From CAYGTO01 sp964352815 (GTDB lineage: Bacteria; Pseudomonadota; Alphaproteobacteria; Rickettsiales; UBA3002): DNA of 64,000 bases. The position numbers and the translations under genes were made by a program. Positions 48,532 through 56,364 of the stretch are shown here, one piece after another (position 1 is the stretch's first letter; each line of letters begins with the position of its first letter). The stretch is taken from positions 62,001 to 126,000 of the forward strand of contig CAYGTO010000003.1 in the NCBI GenBank assembly GCA_964352815.1. Reading direction: 5' to 3'. A model generated the notes under the pieces. It made no database searches and was not told the origin of the DNA. It worked only from the letters and a program-made list of their open reading frames with translations.

Positions 48532-50550
48532 TTACTTCAGGAAAATATCTGCGCGATCTTCGCTGTTCTTCACCTTATTACCAAGCGCCTGAAGGCTGAT
48601 GCGGTCTTCGTTCACGCCGTTTTGAATCAGGATCGTGCGAATGTCGAGCGCACGTGCGAGCGACAAACGGCTTGCGACACTGCTTGGTTCTTCGCTTTCT
48701 GAACTCGCATAGGCAATAACCTGAACGGTGTTATCATTCGCCTTGGCTTGCTCCGCAATTTGAATCACCCGCTGCTCAAGCGCGTCAGAAACCGTTTTCT
48801 CACCTTTAGTGAACACAATCTGCGCGTCAGGCGGTGTCGTCAGTGCAGCCGCTGGCTCTGGCGCATTAGTGCCCCCCTCGCCTGGAAGCGTGGGCAACGC
48901 GGCTAAATCAAAGGAGCCGGGCGGTGCAGGAGGAACCGGTAAGTCTGGCATTGCTGCAACAGGGGTAGGAGCTGCGGGCGTTGGCTCTGGCGTGATATCA
49001 GGCACCGGCGTGGTAATTTCCGCTACTGCCGGCTCTGGCGTTTCGGCAACCACCGACTGAGGCTCGAACGCTGGCACAGGCGCGGTCATGGTCTCGGGTA
49101 GTGGCGCCTCTGGCTGTGGCGTGTGCTCAACAGGCAGCGGCGGTAAGCCAACCTCACTACTCAAAACTTCTGAGACAACAGGTTCGCTCGGCACTTCAGC
49201 CACTACGGGAGCCCGGCTATCGATTGGATCCGGCTCTCCGGTCAACGCTGATAAAGAAGGCAAAGACGGCTCTTGCGTCGCAGGCGCACTGTTCACTTCC
49301 GCAGGCACATCTGGCATTTCTGGGAACAGCACCTCGTCCGGCGTCGGCTGTGGTGGCGCGATGTCTGGCATTGGCACGCTCGGCGCACTCACATCATCTG
49401 CGGGCGGCGTTGGCGCAGCTTGTTCTAGCATGGCTATTTGCGGCAACTCAGGCACACCAATCTCCTCAATCTTAGACTCACCCTTCACCGCAGACGGTAC
49501 GGCTGGCTCTACGTTCAACGCAGGCGCTTCCATACTTATCGTTTCTTCTAGCCCTTGATCTAAGGGGGCCTCTTCCATCGCTAGCGGAGGTGGCGCAGGC
49601 AGCTCAGTGGCCGCGCTTTCTAACCCGCTCTCATTCAGCAGCGCTTCAATCGCTTGCTCATCGGTTATATCACCATCCGCCGTTACCACCTTTTTCGTCA
49701 CCTTCGATTCTGTCTTGATGAATGGCGATGAATCTTCTGTTGGCGTTTCTTGTTCTGGAACAAATTCTCCTATTATCGGCGGTTCAACGACACGGGGTAT
49801 GACGGGTGTAGGCGCCGGTTCAATTGGCGGAATGTTCGATAATGGCGGCTCCAGTAGAGGCTCTTCAATTTCAGGAATTTTTGCCTGCAGCGCTTCTTTC
49901 GCATCATCAGGTTGCAGCTCTGGAATTCTCTTTGGCGCTTCAGCGATGCCATCCGAAGTGGCTGGCGCCGGCGCGACCGCAATAACCGGAGGATTCTTCG
50001 GTTGCTTTGGCAGTGGAGGTAGCCCAAGATCCGCATCTCCTCCATCCGGCGTGGCCGGCATGTTCATCAGATCATTCAGCACATCATTAGCCGTAGCGCT
50101 TTTAGGCTGAGGCGGAGGTGCTTTTGTTTCTAACACCTCTTGATTCTGCTTAGGGATTTTGCGCTCCGTCGGCATCGGCTTGACCTGCGGCATTTGCTTT
50201 GGCACAGGTGCGGCTTTGGCAACACTCTTCTCAGCCGTTTTTTCTGGCGCTTTTGCCCATGTCGGAGCCGGCTCGGATGGCGCTGGTTTCGGCGCGGCTC
50301 GCTTCACTGGAGGGGTATAACCCGGCGGGTAGACTTTCTGCGATTGGATGCTCCCAGGCACCACCTCTTGTGGGCGCTGCACCGTTCCTCTGAAGCGCAT
50401 GGTTTGCTCAAGCTGCTGCAACGCTTGCAGGTTAATTTCAACGCTCGGAAGGTCAGGAACAAGCTGGCGTGCTGAGGCATCCGCGCCTGCGCATGCCACC
50501 ATACATACGCCAGACAGCAGCATCTTTTTCCATGCTTTTGAAGCACTCAT
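48532..50550 (-). CDS. proline-rich envelope protein with OmpA-like C-terminal domain
   Basis: A 672-residue exported protein. It begins with a signal peptide (KKMLLSGVCMVACAGADASA, Cys present but not a clear lipobox). Residues about 75-575 are a low-complexity Pro/Ala/Glu/Val linker. The C-terminal 95 residues resemble the OmpA/MotB peptidoglycan-binding fold: VQVIAYASSESEEPSSVASR, LSLARALDIRTILIQNGV, ISLQALGN and EDRADIFL. The linker could span the periplasm while the end domain holds peptidoglycan. The exact partner is unknown. Its stop touches that of the ABC exporter. Confidence 0.75.
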   Translation of the reverse strand: MSASKAWKKMLLSGVCMVACAGADASARQLVPDLPSVEINLQALQQLEQTMRFRGTVQRPQEVVPGSIQSQKVYPPGYTPPVKRAAPKPAPSEPAPTWAKAPEKTAEKSVAKAAPVPKQMPQVKPMPTERKIPKQNQEVLETKAPPPQPKSATANDVLNDLMNMPATPDGGDADLGLPPLPKQPKNPPVIAVAPAPATSDGIAEAPKRIPELQPDDAKEALQAKIPEIEEPLLEPPLSNIPPIEPAPTPVIPRVVEPPIIGEFVPEQETPTEDSSPFIKTESKVTKKVVTADGDITDEQAIEALLNESGLESAATELPAPPPLAMEEAPLDQGLEETISMEAPALNVEPAVPSAVKGESKIEEIGVPELPQIAMLEQAAPTPPADDVSAPSVPMPDIAPPQPTPDEVLFPEMPDVPAEVNSAPATQEPSLPSLSALTGEPDPIDSRAPVVAEVPSEPVVSEVLSSEVGLPPLPVEHTPQPEAPLPETMTAPVPAFEPQSVVAETPEPAVAEITTPVPDITPEPTPAAPTPVAAMPDLPVPPAPPGSFDLAALPTLPGEGGTNAPEPAAALTTPPDAQIVFTKGEKTVSDALEQRVIQIAEQAKANDNTVQVIAYASSESEEPSSVASRLSLARALDIRTILIQNGVNEDRISLQALGNKVKNSEDRADIFLK

Positions 50551-50643
50551 GCGCCTAAAACCCTGTTTATATTATTTGTTATTGGGCTCAGTATAACCGC
50601 AGAGAGATAGGATGCAACGACGGATGCATCGCTCTCCATAGGC

Positions 50644-51447
50644 TTATGCCGCGCTGGGCATCAATAGAGGTTGAATCAAAGAATGGACCACACCATTGGA
50701 AGCAAACACATTGCACTCTTTACGAGCATCTTTGCCACCGCACACGCTAGTGACTTTGCCACCCGCTTCTTCAACGATCAAGATGCCCGCGGCTAAATCC
50801 CATGGCTGCAGCGAATGATACCAAATCGCGTCAAAGCGGCCCGCAGCAACATAGGCCAGATCAAGTGCAGCCGCGCCGGTGCAGCGCACGGTGATGCCAT
50901 GATCCGCTGCACGGTGGATCACATCGAGGGTTTCTTTATAATGTTTGCGGTCTTTGCGCGGCGAAGCGCAGGACACCATCAAATCTTTATCACGGCTTGA
51001 GACGCGCAGCTTCATGCCGTTACACACTGCTCCTTTGCCCTTCTCAGCAGCAAACAGCTCATCATGAATCGGGTCATAAATCACGCCAGCGAGCGCTTCA
51101 AAATGGCCTTGCGCATTTTTCTTCTCAAGCGCGATGGAAATACAAAAATACGGAATGGCGTGAATGAAATTGCTCGTACCATCGATCGGGTCAATCACCC
51201 AGCGATGGTTCGGATCACTCCCCTTCACCTCGCCCTGCTCTTCCATCAGAAAACCGAAGCCTTTACGCGCTTCAGAAAGCATCTCATATAGCTTTTTCTC
51301 AGTGCGGTGGTCAGCGCTGGTGACAAAGCCCGCAGCACCTTTTTTAGAGATTTGCAGCTTCTCAACCTCAGCAAAATCACGCACCAGCGCGCGCGACACT
51401 TCACGCACCGCTTTGGTCATGACTGAAATGTTGGGGGATAAGGCCAT
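50644..51447 (-). CDS. suhB: inositol monophosphatase family protein
   Basis: The 267-residue Mg2+-dependent phosphatase shows EEQGEVKG, WVIDPIDGTSNF and WDLAAGILIVEEAGG, the three metal- and substrate-binding blocks of the family. The bacterial SuhB also acts in rRNA transcription antitermination. GAAGAG precedes the ATG at 51447. Its position after efp, on the same strand as the glycolytic genes, follows a common alphaproteobacterial order. Confidence 0.92.
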   Translation of the reverse strand: MALSPNISVMTKAVREVSRALVRDFAEVEKLQISKKGAAGFVTSADHRTEKKLYEMLSEARKGFGFLMEEQGEVKGSDPNHRWVIDPIDGTSNFIHAIPYFCISIALEKKNAQGHFEALAGVIYDPIHDELFAAEKGKGAVCNGMKLRVSSRDKDLMVSCASPRKDRKHYKETLDVIHRAADHGITVRCTGAAALDLAYVAAGRFDAIWYHSLQPWDLAAGILIVEEAGGKVTSVCGGKDARKECNVFASNGVVHSLIQPLLMPSAA

Positions 51448-51523
51448 ATCGCTCTTCGTTGTTCCACGCTATTGGTAGAGCAATTCTAAAGAGCTGGCAA
51501 TGGTTTAATGTTAACGAGACCGC

Positions 51524-52009
51524 TTATTTCTCACGCACGCCTGCAGGAAGTATGAGCCCTCCGGACGTTCGCGATGTGCCGTCTCCTAGAGGGGCGAGCA
51601 TTGTTGTGCCAGTTAATGGTGGTAGTGAGCTAGCCAGTGCAATATCTCTGCTCGCACCTAATCTTTCAACTCGCTCATATGTCATAGCGTCGCCGCGTAC
51701 TTTGATAATGGATGACTTACCATGTTCATCTTCTACCTCAGCAACAGTAACCGCATCATCACCAAACAAGCGTTTTAGGTAAGCCTCATCCTGCGCTACT
51801 TCAGTCTGGTGGCCTTCTGGGTAGCGAAGCTCCATTCTGTCTAATGGGCGTTGTTTTTTTTCAACTCCATCATATTCTGGGGTTTTTAAGACATGTAAGT
51901 CCATTCGCTTTCCATCAATCGTGCCATGCTTCAACGCCTGAGCCGATTGCATCGCAAAAACAATTGTTGCTGCAGGTGCGAGATTTCCTGTTGTATCGCC
52001 TATCATCAT
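51524..52009 (-). CDS. hypothetical protein
   Basis: A 161-residue protein with no family that I recognise. It is acidic and hydrophilic with a short hydrophobic piece near the N-terminus (LAPAATIVFAMQSAQAL), too short and weak for a membrane anchor. Two adjacent ATG codons follow AAAGAGGAA. It is inserted between efp and suhB, which are adjacent in related genomes as far as I recall, so it may be lineage-specific. Confidence 0.6.
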   Translation of the reverse strand: MMIGDTTGNLAPAATIVFAMQSAQALKHGTIDGKRMDLHVLKTPEYDGVEKKQRPLDRMELRYPEGHQTEVAQDEAYLKRLFGDDAVTVAEVEDEHGKSSIIKVRGDAMTYERVERLGASRDIALASSLPPLTGTTMLAPLGDGTSRTSGGLILPAGVREK

Positions 52010-52088
52010 ATTCCTCTTTCATTAATTCAATAGCGCTAAGACTAGCGCAGGAATATGACAGTTTGATGACAGAAATGCTAAGATTTGG

Positions 52089-52652
52089 TTACTTCGCCCG
52101 CTCGACATAGGTATTATCCGCGGTGTTCACCACCACTATCTCGCCTGACTCAATAAAGGGCGGGACCATAATCCGGATGCCGTTTTCAAGCACAGCCGGC
52201 TTGTTCGAGGACGCCGCCGTCTGGCCTTTGACCACCGGATCAGCTTCTTCGATTTTGCAGGTGACTTTTTCCGGAAGCTCCACGCCAATCGGTTTGCCCT
52301 CATAAGACTCGATCTTCACGATCATCCCATCGGTCAAATAGGCCGCATTATCACCGACAAACTCCTTGCTGATATTGATCTGCTCATAGGTGGTTTGGTG
52401 CATAAAGACGACATCCTCGCCTTCCTCATAAAGATAGGAATATTCGTCCTGGTCAAGGCGCACACGTTCGACCGCCTCGTCAGAGCGGAAACGCTCATTC
52501 AATTTCGTGCCATCGGTCACGCATTTCATCTCGACCTGGTTGAATGCGCCGCCCTTGCCGGGCTTGACATGCTGCGTTTTGGTCACCACCCACAGCTTGC
52601 CTTTGTGCTCGAGCACATTGCCAATCCGCACCGATACGCCATCAATTCTCAT
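52089..52652 (-). CDS. efp: translation elongation factor P
   Basis: A 187-residue protein that rescues ribosomes stalled at polyproline. The three-barrel architecture starts with MRIDGVSVRIGNVLEHKGKL; the tip loop HVKPGKGGAF carries Lys33, the residue that can be beta-lysylated. The later barrels include YSYLYEEGEDVVFMHQTTYE and IRIMVPPFIESGEIVVVNT. The frame is open from 52712, but ATG 52652 with AAAGGA upstream is the proper start. The proline-rich OmpA-like protein nearby would be a likely client. Confidence 0.96.
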   Translation of the reverse strand: MRIDGVSVRIGNVLEHKGKLWVVTKTQHVKPGKGGAFNQVEMKCVTDGTKLNERFRSDEAVERVRLDQDEYSYLYEEGEDVVFMHQTTYEQINISKEFVGDNAAYLTDGMIVKIESYEGKPIGVELPEKVTCKIEEADPVVKGQTAASSNKPAVLENGIRIMVPPFIESGEIVVVNTADNTYVERAK

Positions 52653-52728
52653 TACTAATCCTTTGGTTTGTGTTATTCTGTGTAGATATATCGAATTTCC
52701 AAATGAAAGCAACCAAGGAAAGAAAACG

Positions 52729-53112
52729 ATGGTTGAGAACAGTCATGAGCTGGATGAATGCGGCGTTTTTAATGAATCGGGCGACCCAAAGGCCGAGGAT
52801 GTGACAATCACATTTCGTGATAACGCCGGAGCAGAACATTCCTTTAGCGTGCACTACACAGTCGTCGATGAGATTCACGAAATCTTTGCTGGCTATGGCG
52901 TTCCTAAGATTGAGGAGGCACGTGATATTTTGGTAGAGCATGCGCCAAGAGACATTCAAGCCGTGATGAATGGGCTTGATATTGATGCACTCAAGAAAAG
53001 CACGCCACCTTTATGTGGCACCCCTCTATCGCCGTCAGCGTCTAGAGAAGCGCCTGAGCAAAGCCCTCCACCGCTGCCCCGGCCCCGTCCGGATGGCCCC
53101 ACACGCTCGTGA
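52729..53112 (+). CDS. hypothetical protein, 3' end overlapping thiE
   Basis: ATG 52729 follows AAGGAAAG and opens a 127-codon frame. Residues 1-100 (from MVENSHELDECGVF on) look like a genuine compact acidic protein with alternating strands and helices. The last 25 or so residues (Ser/Pro/Arg-rich, ending RPDGPTRS) are simply the complement of the thiE 3' end, with 71 bp of overlap. The original stop codon may have been lost. No family recognised. It is divergent from efp. Confidence 0.55.
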   Translation: MVENSHELDECGVFNESGDPKAEDVTITFRDNAGAEHSFSVHYTVVDEIHEIFAGYGVPKIEEARDILVEHAPRDIQAVMNGLDIDALKKSTPPLCGTPLSPSASREAPEQSPPPLPRPRPDGPTRS

Positions 53113-53845
53113 TCGCAGCAATGAAATCCGCCCCGGCCTTGACCATCGGCGTGCAATTTTCCGGCGTCATGCCGCCAATTGCGACGCAGGGAATTTCCGT
53201 ATAGATGCTCCACCATTCCAGAATCTCGGTGGTTGGCGTGCCATATTTCGCAAGCTTTTCGGGTGCTTTCGACTGGGTCGGGTGAAAGGCGCCGAAGGCG
53301 ACATAATCGGCACCCGCTGCCGCTGCATCCATCGCCAAATGTTTGCTATCGTGGCAGCTTACGCCAAGAATCGCCTCTTCCCCCAGAAGCTCGCGCATCC
53401 GCGCCACTGGCCATTCCGCCAGATCTTCCTGCCCGAGATGCACCCCGTCGCAGCCGAGCTGCTTCGCAAGATCCGGCCGGTCATTCATAATAAAGGCGAC
53501 CTCATACTCCTGACAAATCGGCAGGAGCGCTTTCGCCGCCTCGATGATTTGATCGTCCGTCGCTGGCTTCGCAATATCACTCGGGTCCTTCAAGCGGAGT
53601 TGGAACGCGCCGATGAGGTTTGTGGCTTCCGCACTGTCATCCCGGCGCATGCCGGGATCCGGGGCTTCACCCACTATCTCATTTACAGCCCCAGACCCCG
53701 CAACAGGTGCGGGGTGACAATTTGAGGATTGTTGTGCATCCGCGACACCCTTCCCCGCCCCGAGCGCCGCGCGAAGCTGCGCCGAAAATGCCTCTAATTC
53801 GAGCTGCGGCGGTGAAATTAGGTAGAGATAACAAGGCTCTGTCAT
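53042..53845 (-). CDS. thiE: thiamine phosphate synthase with in-frame repeat insertion
   Basis: A TIM-barrel enzyme that joins HMP pyrophosphate and HET phosphate to thiamine phosphate. Family blocks are GAFQLRLKD, EVAFIMNDRPDLA, CDGVHLGQEDL, LGVSCHDSKH, DYVAFGAFHPTQSK and CVAIGGMTPENC. At 267 residues it is longer than the usual ~210. The excess is a segment at about residues 36-78, before the first substrate-binding strand, of which residues 43-71 (CHPAPVAGSGAVNEIVGEAP and on) are encoded by a palindromic repeat element in frame. The catalytic core is intact, so the protein may still work. Confidence 0.88.
   Translation of the reverse strand: MTEPCYLYLISPPQLELEAFSAQLRAALGAGKGVADAQQSSNCHPAPVAGSGAVNEIVGEAPDPGMRRDDSAEATNLIGAFQLRLKDPSDIAKPATDDQIIEAAKALLPICQEYEVAFIMNDRPDLAKQLGCDGVHLGQEDLAEWPVARMRELLGEEAILGVSCHDSKHLAMDAAAAGADYVAFGAFHPTQSKAPEKLAKYGTPTTEILEWWSIYTEIPCVAIGGMTPENCTPMVKAGADFIAAITSVWGHPDGAGAAVEGFAQALL
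53635..53719. repeat. TGTCAT...TGACA palindromic element H inside thiE
   Basis: An 85-bp element with the usual TGTCATCCCGG...GGGGTGACA ends and the internal hairpin CCCGGCGCATGCCGGG. It lies wholly in the thiE reading frame and adds about 29 residues without a stop. Similar in-frame palindromic insertions are known in Rickettsia (RPE). The surrounding codons may include a few more inserted residues. Confidence 0.85.
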
Positions 53846-53935
53846 TTTTTTAGCAAACCTTCATAAAACTGAAACATAGCGCTGTTATGACATAGCAATC
53901 AAACAAGCAGAGGGCAATGGTTTGTTGTTTTCAGT

Positions 53936-54409
53936 ATGAGCAATATTAACGAATTTTGTGGTGTAGGCATTATCTGGGGATTTGATCCTGGCAATCGCAG
54001 AATCTTTGCCAAAGAGGTGATTGAAGGTTCGGCCGCAGCGCTAGAAGGGCTTCAAAAAGGTGATGTGCTCCTCGCCTATCAAAACGAATCGCGCCATGGC
54101 GAAAACGCAGAATGGCTAGCACCTGAATATGATCCAGATCGTAACATTCTAGAGGATCTTGATGTCATGTATGCTTATAACTCAGATTCTCGGGGTATGG
54201 AAGGCTCAAACGTTAAGATGCGCATTGCCAGAGGTGAGGGATCTGATAGTTTTGACACTGATTGGATGACGCGGGGCTTCGTACATCGCGCCGCGCAGGA
54301 ACCTCATGCCGATCACACCCACTGCATGTTTATTGTAGAAGGTGATGAGGCCGGGCACGGGTTACCGCTATCATTAGTGGCAGCTACGCCGCCTTATAAA
54401 TCGCGATAA
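53936..54409 (+). CDS. PDZ-like hypothetical protein
   Basis: A 157-residue protein whose first 60 residues resemble a PDZ domain: FCGVGIIWGFDPGNRRIFAK then VIEGSAAALEGLQKGDVLLA, where G-V-G-I is the carboxylate-binding loop and the second block is the typical A-x-x-x-G-L-x-x-G-D turn. No protease domain or signal peptide is present. The C-terminal half is unknown and has several His residues (EPHADHTHC). The gene overlaps the 3' end of the aldolase gene by 26 bp on the other strand. Function unknown. Confidence 0.6.
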   Translation: MSNINEFCGVGIIWGFDPGNRRIFAKEVIEGSAAALEGLQKGDVLLAYQNESRHGENAEWLAPEYDPDRNILEDLDVMYAYNSDSRGMEGSNVKMRIARGEGSDSFDTDWMTRGFVHRAAQEPHADHTHCMFIVEGDEAGHGLPLSLVAATPPYKSR

Positions 54410-55310
54410 TCTCTTTGAACAAGGCAAGTGCTTCTTCGCGCGGGCGTTGGAAGCAGTTGCGACCAATGATCGAACCATCGCCGCCGCCTTGTGCAATCCC
54501 ACGAATTTCCTCGAGTACCGCATCATTGCCTTTCGCACCACCGCCTGAGAAAATCACTAAACGGCGGCCGCCGAAGGTGGTTTGCTTCACATGCGCAATA
54601 CGCTCTTTGAGGGTGCTGACCGGAATCTTTTCTGACTCATAGACTTTCTTCGCTTCGTCCAAACCGAGCGCATCGGTTGGCGGTTTGACCTTAATAATAT
54701 GCGCGCCGAGCAGAGCCGCCATATGCGCCGCATAGGCACAAATATCGACCGCCGTTTCGGCTTCTTTCGTGAGGTTGCCGCCGCGCGGATAGGACCATAC
54801 AACAACCGCCAGTCCCTTCGCTTTTGCTTCGACCGACAGGTCGCGAATCTCTTCCGCCATGTCATAAAATTTCTCTGAGCCCGGATAAATGGTGAAGCCA
54901 ATCGCTGAGCAGCCAAGACGCAGTGCATCATCGACGCACGCCGTCACCGCCTGATTCGGGCCATCGGGATGGGTCGCGAGCGAGTTCGCACTGTTCATTT
55001 TCAGAATCAGCGGTATTGCGCCGGCGAATGAATCGGCACCGGCCTCAAGCATCCCGAGCGGCGCAGCATAGGCGTTCAAGCCTGCTTCGACCGCAAGCTG
55101 AAAATGGTAATGCGGATCATACGCCGGCGGGTTCTTCGCGAAACTACGCGCCGGGCCATGTTCAAAGCCCTGATCGACCGGAAGAATCACCATTTTCCCC
55201 GTACCCGCGAGCTTCCCCTGCATCATCATGCACGCCAGATTGGCCTTGGTTCCCGGGTTATCCGCCTCATACCATGAGAGAATTTTTTTGACTTTTTGCG
55301 TGACCTTCAT
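54384..55310 (-). CDS. fbaB: class I fructose-bisphosphate aldolase, DhnA type
   Basis: A 308-residue Schiff-base aldolase that splits fructose-1,6-bisphosphate. VILPVDQGFEHGPARSF and the strand GAHIIKVKPPTD with the likely Schiff-base lysine, and the phosphate-binding VIFSGGGAKGND and GGGDGSIIGRNCFQRP, identify the DhnA/FbaB branch. ATG 55310 has an AGGAGC site; the open frame upstream to 55361 is not needed. It belongs to the tkt-gap-pgk gene group. Confidence 0.93.
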   Translation of the reverse strand: MKVTQKVKKILSWYEADNPGTKANLACMMMQGKLAGTGKMVILPVDQGFEHGPARSFAKNPPAYDPHYHFQLAVEAGLNAYAAPLGMLEAGADSFAGAIPLILKMNSANSLATHPDGPNQAVTACVDDALRLGCSAIGFTIYPGSEKFYDMAEEIRDLSVEAKAKGLAVVVWSYPRGGNLTKEAETAVDICAYAAHMAALLGAHIIKVKPPTDALGLDEAKKVYESEKIPVSTLKERIAHVKQTTFGGRRLVIFSGGGAKGNDAVLEEIRGIAQGGGDGSIIGRNCFQRPREEALALFKEIIAIYKAA

Positions 55311-55410
55311 CGATCTGCTCCTGAATGTTCTTTTTTGTCTGTTTAACGAGTCTTCAGGCAAAACACGATAGCGATTGTGTAACTTTACACAATGAAATCT
55401 TTAACACCTT

Positions 55411-55487
55411 CATCCTGAACAAAGCGAAGGATCTATTCTTCGGGTGGCGCCATAGATCCTTCGTCAGCTTCGCTTCCTCAGGATGAC
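55411..55487. repeat. TCATCCTGA...CTCAGGATGAC palindromic element L
   Basis: A 77-bp element with AAGGATCTAT / ATAGATCCTT as inner inverted repeats, closely related to element J. It lies between the aldolase start and gloA stop and may affect readthrough from gloA. Confidence 0.8.
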
Positions 55488-55494
55488 GGGTCTG

Positions 55495-55950
55495 CTACCA
55501 GCTCCCCGTATTCTCCATACTCGCCCAGGGCTCGGCGGGCGCGAGCGCATCGCCCTTCTGCAAAAGCTCGATCGAGATGCCATCAGGCGAGCGCACAAAC
55601 GCCATATGGCCATCGCGCGGCGGGCGGTTGATGGTGACGCCGCCATCCATCAGTCTCTGGCACAGCGTGTAGATATTCTCAACGCGGTACGCCAGATGAC
55701 CAAAATTGCGGCCGCCCGTATAGTCTTCACTGTTGCCATTCTCATCCGGCCAGTTATAGGTCAGCTCGACCAGCGGCGACTTCGTTTCCTTCGCGCGCTC
55801 CGCATCTCCCGGCGCGGCAAGGAAGACAAGCGTAAAGCGCCCCTTCTCATTGTCATAGCGCCTGGTCTCCAACAGCCCCAGCTTGGTGCAGTAAAAATCA
55901 AGCGATGCGTCCAAATCCTTCACGCGCACCATTGTATGTAAATATTCCAT
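55495..55950 (-). CDS. gloA: lactoylglutathione lyase (glyoxalase I)
   Basis: The 151-residue metalloenzyme isomerises the hemithioacetal of methylglyoxal and glutathione. Two beta-alpha-beta-beta-beta modules are present: MEYLHTMVRVKDLDASLDFY with metal-ligand His5, LVELTYNW with Glu, then FGHLAYRVENIY with His and SPDGISIELLQ with Glu. It is preceded by a strong AAGGAGG site. Removal of methylglyoxal fits its place among triose phosphate genes. Confidence 0.93.
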   Translation of the reverse strand: MEYLHTMVRVKDLDASLDFYCTKLGLLETRRYDNEKGRFTLVFLAAPGDAERAKETKSPLVELTYNWPDENGNSEDYTGGRNFGHLAYRVENIYTLCQRLMDGGVTINRPPRDGHMAFVRSPDGISIELLQKGDALAPAEPWASMENTGSW

Positions 55951-55981
55951 TGAGCCTCCTTGGTTGAGATGTCAAATACTC

Positions 55982-56053
55982 GTCATGCTGAGCTTAGCGA
56001 AGAATCTATTCGAGCAATATAGATTCTTCGTCGTGTACACTCCTCAGAATGAC
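55982..56053. repeat. GTCATGCTGAG...CTCAGAATGAC palindromic element M
   Basis: A 72-bp element with inner pair AGAATCTAT / ATAGATTCT. Its right edge contains the TGA stop codon (56044-56046) and last two codons of the upstream hypothetical gene, so insertion probably changed that gene's 3' end. Confidence 0.8.
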
Positions 56054-56364
56054 GCAGTAACGTGTTTCAATATGATCTGTTTCTGCGCTGCCATGTCCTC
56101 AAGTTTTATCGCATAGTCGCGATCGCCACGAAACACCAAATGCGGCAATCCTTCTTGAATCGCCATCATGCAGCCGCCCACATCATCGCCGCAATCTGTC
56201 CAAAGCGTGAACGTTGTGCCAGGCTGTTCCTCTTTCGCAATCTCGATCATCTCGCGAATGTAGAGCGGCCCGAGCGAGCTCACGGCCGATTCAGGCGTGG
56301 TCATTTCTGTTTCCCCTGCACGCAGCGCTTCAAGCAACTCATCCAGCGACGCGGCAATCCGCAT
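56044..56364 (-). CDS. small hypothetical protein overlapping pgk
   Basis: A 106-residue protein beginning MRIAASLDELLEALRAGE. ATG 56364 with AAGGA eight bases upstream lies within the last 26 bp of pgk, so the two are translationally coupled. The sequence is compact with alternating helices and strands (TTFTLWTDCGDDVGGCMMAI with three Cys). No family is recognised. The stop codon comes from repeat element M. Confidence 0.6.
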   Translation of the reverse strand: MRIAASLDELLEALRAGETEMTTPESAVSSLGPLYIREMIEIAKEEQPGTTFTLWTDCGDDVGGCMMAIQEGLPHLVFRGDRDYAIKLEDMAAQKQIILKHVTASF

